This document shows, in pieces, positions 5,170 through 6,544 of a DNA stretch of 6,544 nucleotides. The stretch lies in assembly GCA_016207365.1 (NCBI GenBank), contig JACQPU010000318.1, positions 1-6,544 on the forward strand. Reading direction: 5' to 3'. This stretch comes from Ignavibacteriales bacterium (lineage in GTDB: Bacteria > Bacteroidota > Ignavibacteria > UBA10030). Each line of letters starts with the position of its first letter. Positions within the stretch are counted from its first letter, which is position 1. The notes below the pieces were generated by a model. That model saw only the letters and a list, made by a program, of their open reading frames with translations. It was not told the origin of the DNA and did not search any database. Made by a program: the position numbers and the translations under genes.

Positions 5170-6544
5170 CACTCCGCTGCCGGTTGCAGGATGAGAAGGT
5201 GATGCTTCATTCGCTCCACAACATCCCTGTCCATCGGCTGCTGCTTGTAGGCCCCGTTGCGCCACAGCGGAATCTGATTGTCATAGTCACGATGATAGAG
5301 GTGTCCTGACTGGCCTGGCGGAACAACAATCCGCGTATTGTTCGCATCGGCAAGATCGGCAATCAGCCTCATGGACGGCCCGAGATGATTGACAAAAGGC
5401 TTTCGCACTCTGAAATCGCCTTTCCAGACCGTGGCATGCGACCCGCCGACAGGATAAGGTCCCACGTTGAAAAGACCGCGCAGGAGAGAATTTTCTCCAA
5501 ACACGTGGCCGAACTCGACAGTATGAATCTCCCCCCATCTCCACTCCCTGAGTTCACCGCCGGGAGTCTGTTTCAACATTTCAATGGCATCCAATAGACT
5601 GCGTATGATTACGTCCTTCTTTGTCTCGACCTCTTCCGTCCGGACGTCGTCAAACCAGACTGAGGAATCCTTGAGCAGCAGCTCCGTTATGGCTGTAAGC
5701 GGCTTGGAAGCCAGGGTGTCGTAGAGACTGGAAAGCGACGGCCCCAACTCATCCGCAAACGTGTTCCGAACCGCCTGGACGAGGAACGCCTCGAATACCG
5801 ACGCGGCGACGTTGTCCTCACGCATCTGGAAATCCCAGTTCCGGAAATAGTTCAGGGCTGTGCGGACATCCCCCTTCGCAGTTTCCACGCCTTCATGTGC
5901 CTTGAGGATCACCGGAACCAGCGTCCGTGCCTGGGGTGATAAGAGGTCAAGCTGGATTCTCTGGTGATCTTCGAGCGTGCGGCTGCCTTCCCGCGACAAG
6001 AGCTCCACAATGCGCGTGATGCGCCAGGGCGGTTCCCAATTGTTGGAAACATAGTACGGGTACTGATCGTCGACGATCTTGTTGTTTGCAGTCGCAATGT
6101 ATCCCTCCGGGGGATTATAGGCCGACGGATTTTCTTCAAATGGCACATATCCTGTCCAGTCGTATTGGTCGGTCCATCCCGGATAGGGTGAGTTCAGTTG
6201 CCGCATCGGACGCTTCGGAATCCTGCCGCCGGTGACGTATCCGATGTTCCCCTGAGCATCGGCGTAGAGGAAATTCTGTGCCGGAGCCGCAAACTCTTTC
6301 AGCGCTTTTCGGAAATCCTTCCAGTTCTGCGCGCGATTGAGGTTCAACATCGCCCGCACCTCAAGCGTAGGCTCGCCTGCGACCCATCTCATGGAAAGGA
6401 GACGTTCCGACGGTCTTGCTGCGGGTTCTATTCTGTTTACAATGGGCCCGCGGTGCGTGTGATAACTTGTCAAAATCAACGGGGGGTTGTCTTTGACAAG
6501 AATCGTGTCGATACGCGTTTCAATGGGAATCCACCGGTCATTGA
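5169..6544 (-). CDS. Penicillin acylase family hydrolase, C-terminal part (5' end beyond window)
   Basis: The open frame runs to the right edge, so only the last 457 residues are present, ending at TGA (5169-5171). Family members are N-terminal nucleophile hydrolases, made as a periplasmic precursor that cuts itself into alpha and beta chains; they cleave amides such as penicillins or acyl-homoserine lactones. Visible beta-chain features: PIETR...VKDNPP then THRGPIV near the edge; MRWVAGEPTLE; NLNRAQNWKDFRKAL; NFLYADAQGNIGYVTGGRIPKR, the typical substrate-pocket segment; WTGYVPFEENP; GYIATANNK, whose Asn pair aligns with the conserved oxyanion region; and NNWEPPWRITRIVELL. The C-terminal region includes GGSHATVWKGDF and GPSMRLIADLAD, then VPPGQSGHLYHRDYDNQIPLW. 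The catalytic N-terminal Ser, alpha chain and signal peptide would be encoded beyond 6544. An internal TTG at 6479 is not a real start, because family similarity continues upstream of it. Substrate cannot be told. Confidence 0.93.
   Translation of the reverse strand, partial: NDRWIPIETRIDTILVKDNPPLILTSYHTHRGPIVNRIEPAARPSERLLSMRWVAGEPTLEVRAMLNLNRAQNWKDFRKALKEFAAPAQNFLYADAQGNIGYVTGGRIPKRPMRQLNSPYPGWTDQYDWTGYVPFEENPSAYNPPEGYIATANNKIVDDQYPYYVSNNWEPPWRITRIVELLSREGSRTLEDHQRIQLDLLSPQARTLVPVILKAHEGVETAKGDVRTALNYFRNWDFQMREDNVAASVFEAFLVQAVRNTFADELGPSLSSLYDTLASKPLTAITELLLKDSSVWFDDVRTEEVETKKDVIIRSLLDAIEMLKQTPGGELREWRWGEIHTVEFGHVFGENSLLRGLFNVGPYPVGGSHATVWKGDFRVRKPFVNHLGPSMRLIADLADANNTRIVVPPGQSGHLYHRDYDNQIPLWRNGAYKQQPMDRDVVERMKHHLLILQPAAE

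Noticed and set aside
4996..5265. Ninety-codon N-terminal extension of the sirtuin
   Set aside because: It would be translated from heptamer repeats and the end of the acylase gene in another frame; family similarity starts only at the ATG at 4995.

Overview
This window looks like an ordinary bacterial chromosome segment. It has moderate GC (roughly the mid-50s percent by eye), dense gene packing, and no phage, transposase, CRISPR or RNA genes. The mix of genes suggests an environmental Gram-negative, possibly of the Bacteroidota/Ignavibacteriota (FCB) group or a relative: an outer-membrane barrel with a c-type heme motif, a DVRPI-type monoheme cytochrome c, a class III-like sirtuin, a penicillin-acylase-family hydrolase, and heptamer-repeat intergenic DNA. 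The lineage is a low-confidence inference.

Layout: (1) Positions 4-1182, minus strand: a PLP-dependent threonine synthase-like enzyme with an N-terminal zinc ribbon. (2) Positions 1183-1309: a divergent intergenic region with a good sigma70-like promoter facing right. (3) Positions 1310-2784, plus strand: a two-gene operon. The first gene encodes a short N-terminal CxxCH heme segment fused to an outer-membrane beta-barrel. The second encodes a small secreted monoheme cytochrome c. (4) Positions 2799-4995, minus strand, converging on the operon with a 14-base gap: a sirtuin gene followed by pyruvate kinase, overlapping by 14 bases. (5) Positions 4996-5168: a mosaic of heptamer tandem repeats and hairpins. 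(6) Position 5169 to the right edge, minus strand: the C-terminal part of a penicillin acylase-family enzyme whose 5' end lies outside the window.

The most notable locus is the cytochrome pair. A single-polypeptide heme-porin fusion, architecturally like the Cyc2 iron-oxidation proteins, sits next to a soluble cytochrome and could form a minimal electron path across the outer membrane. The second point of interest is the intergenic repeat mosaic, which abuts the acylase stop codon and runs up to the sirtuin start codon. The sirtuin-pyruvate kinase overlap suggests coupled expression of a lysine deacylase and a glycolytic enzyme; that link is inferred only from gene arrangement.
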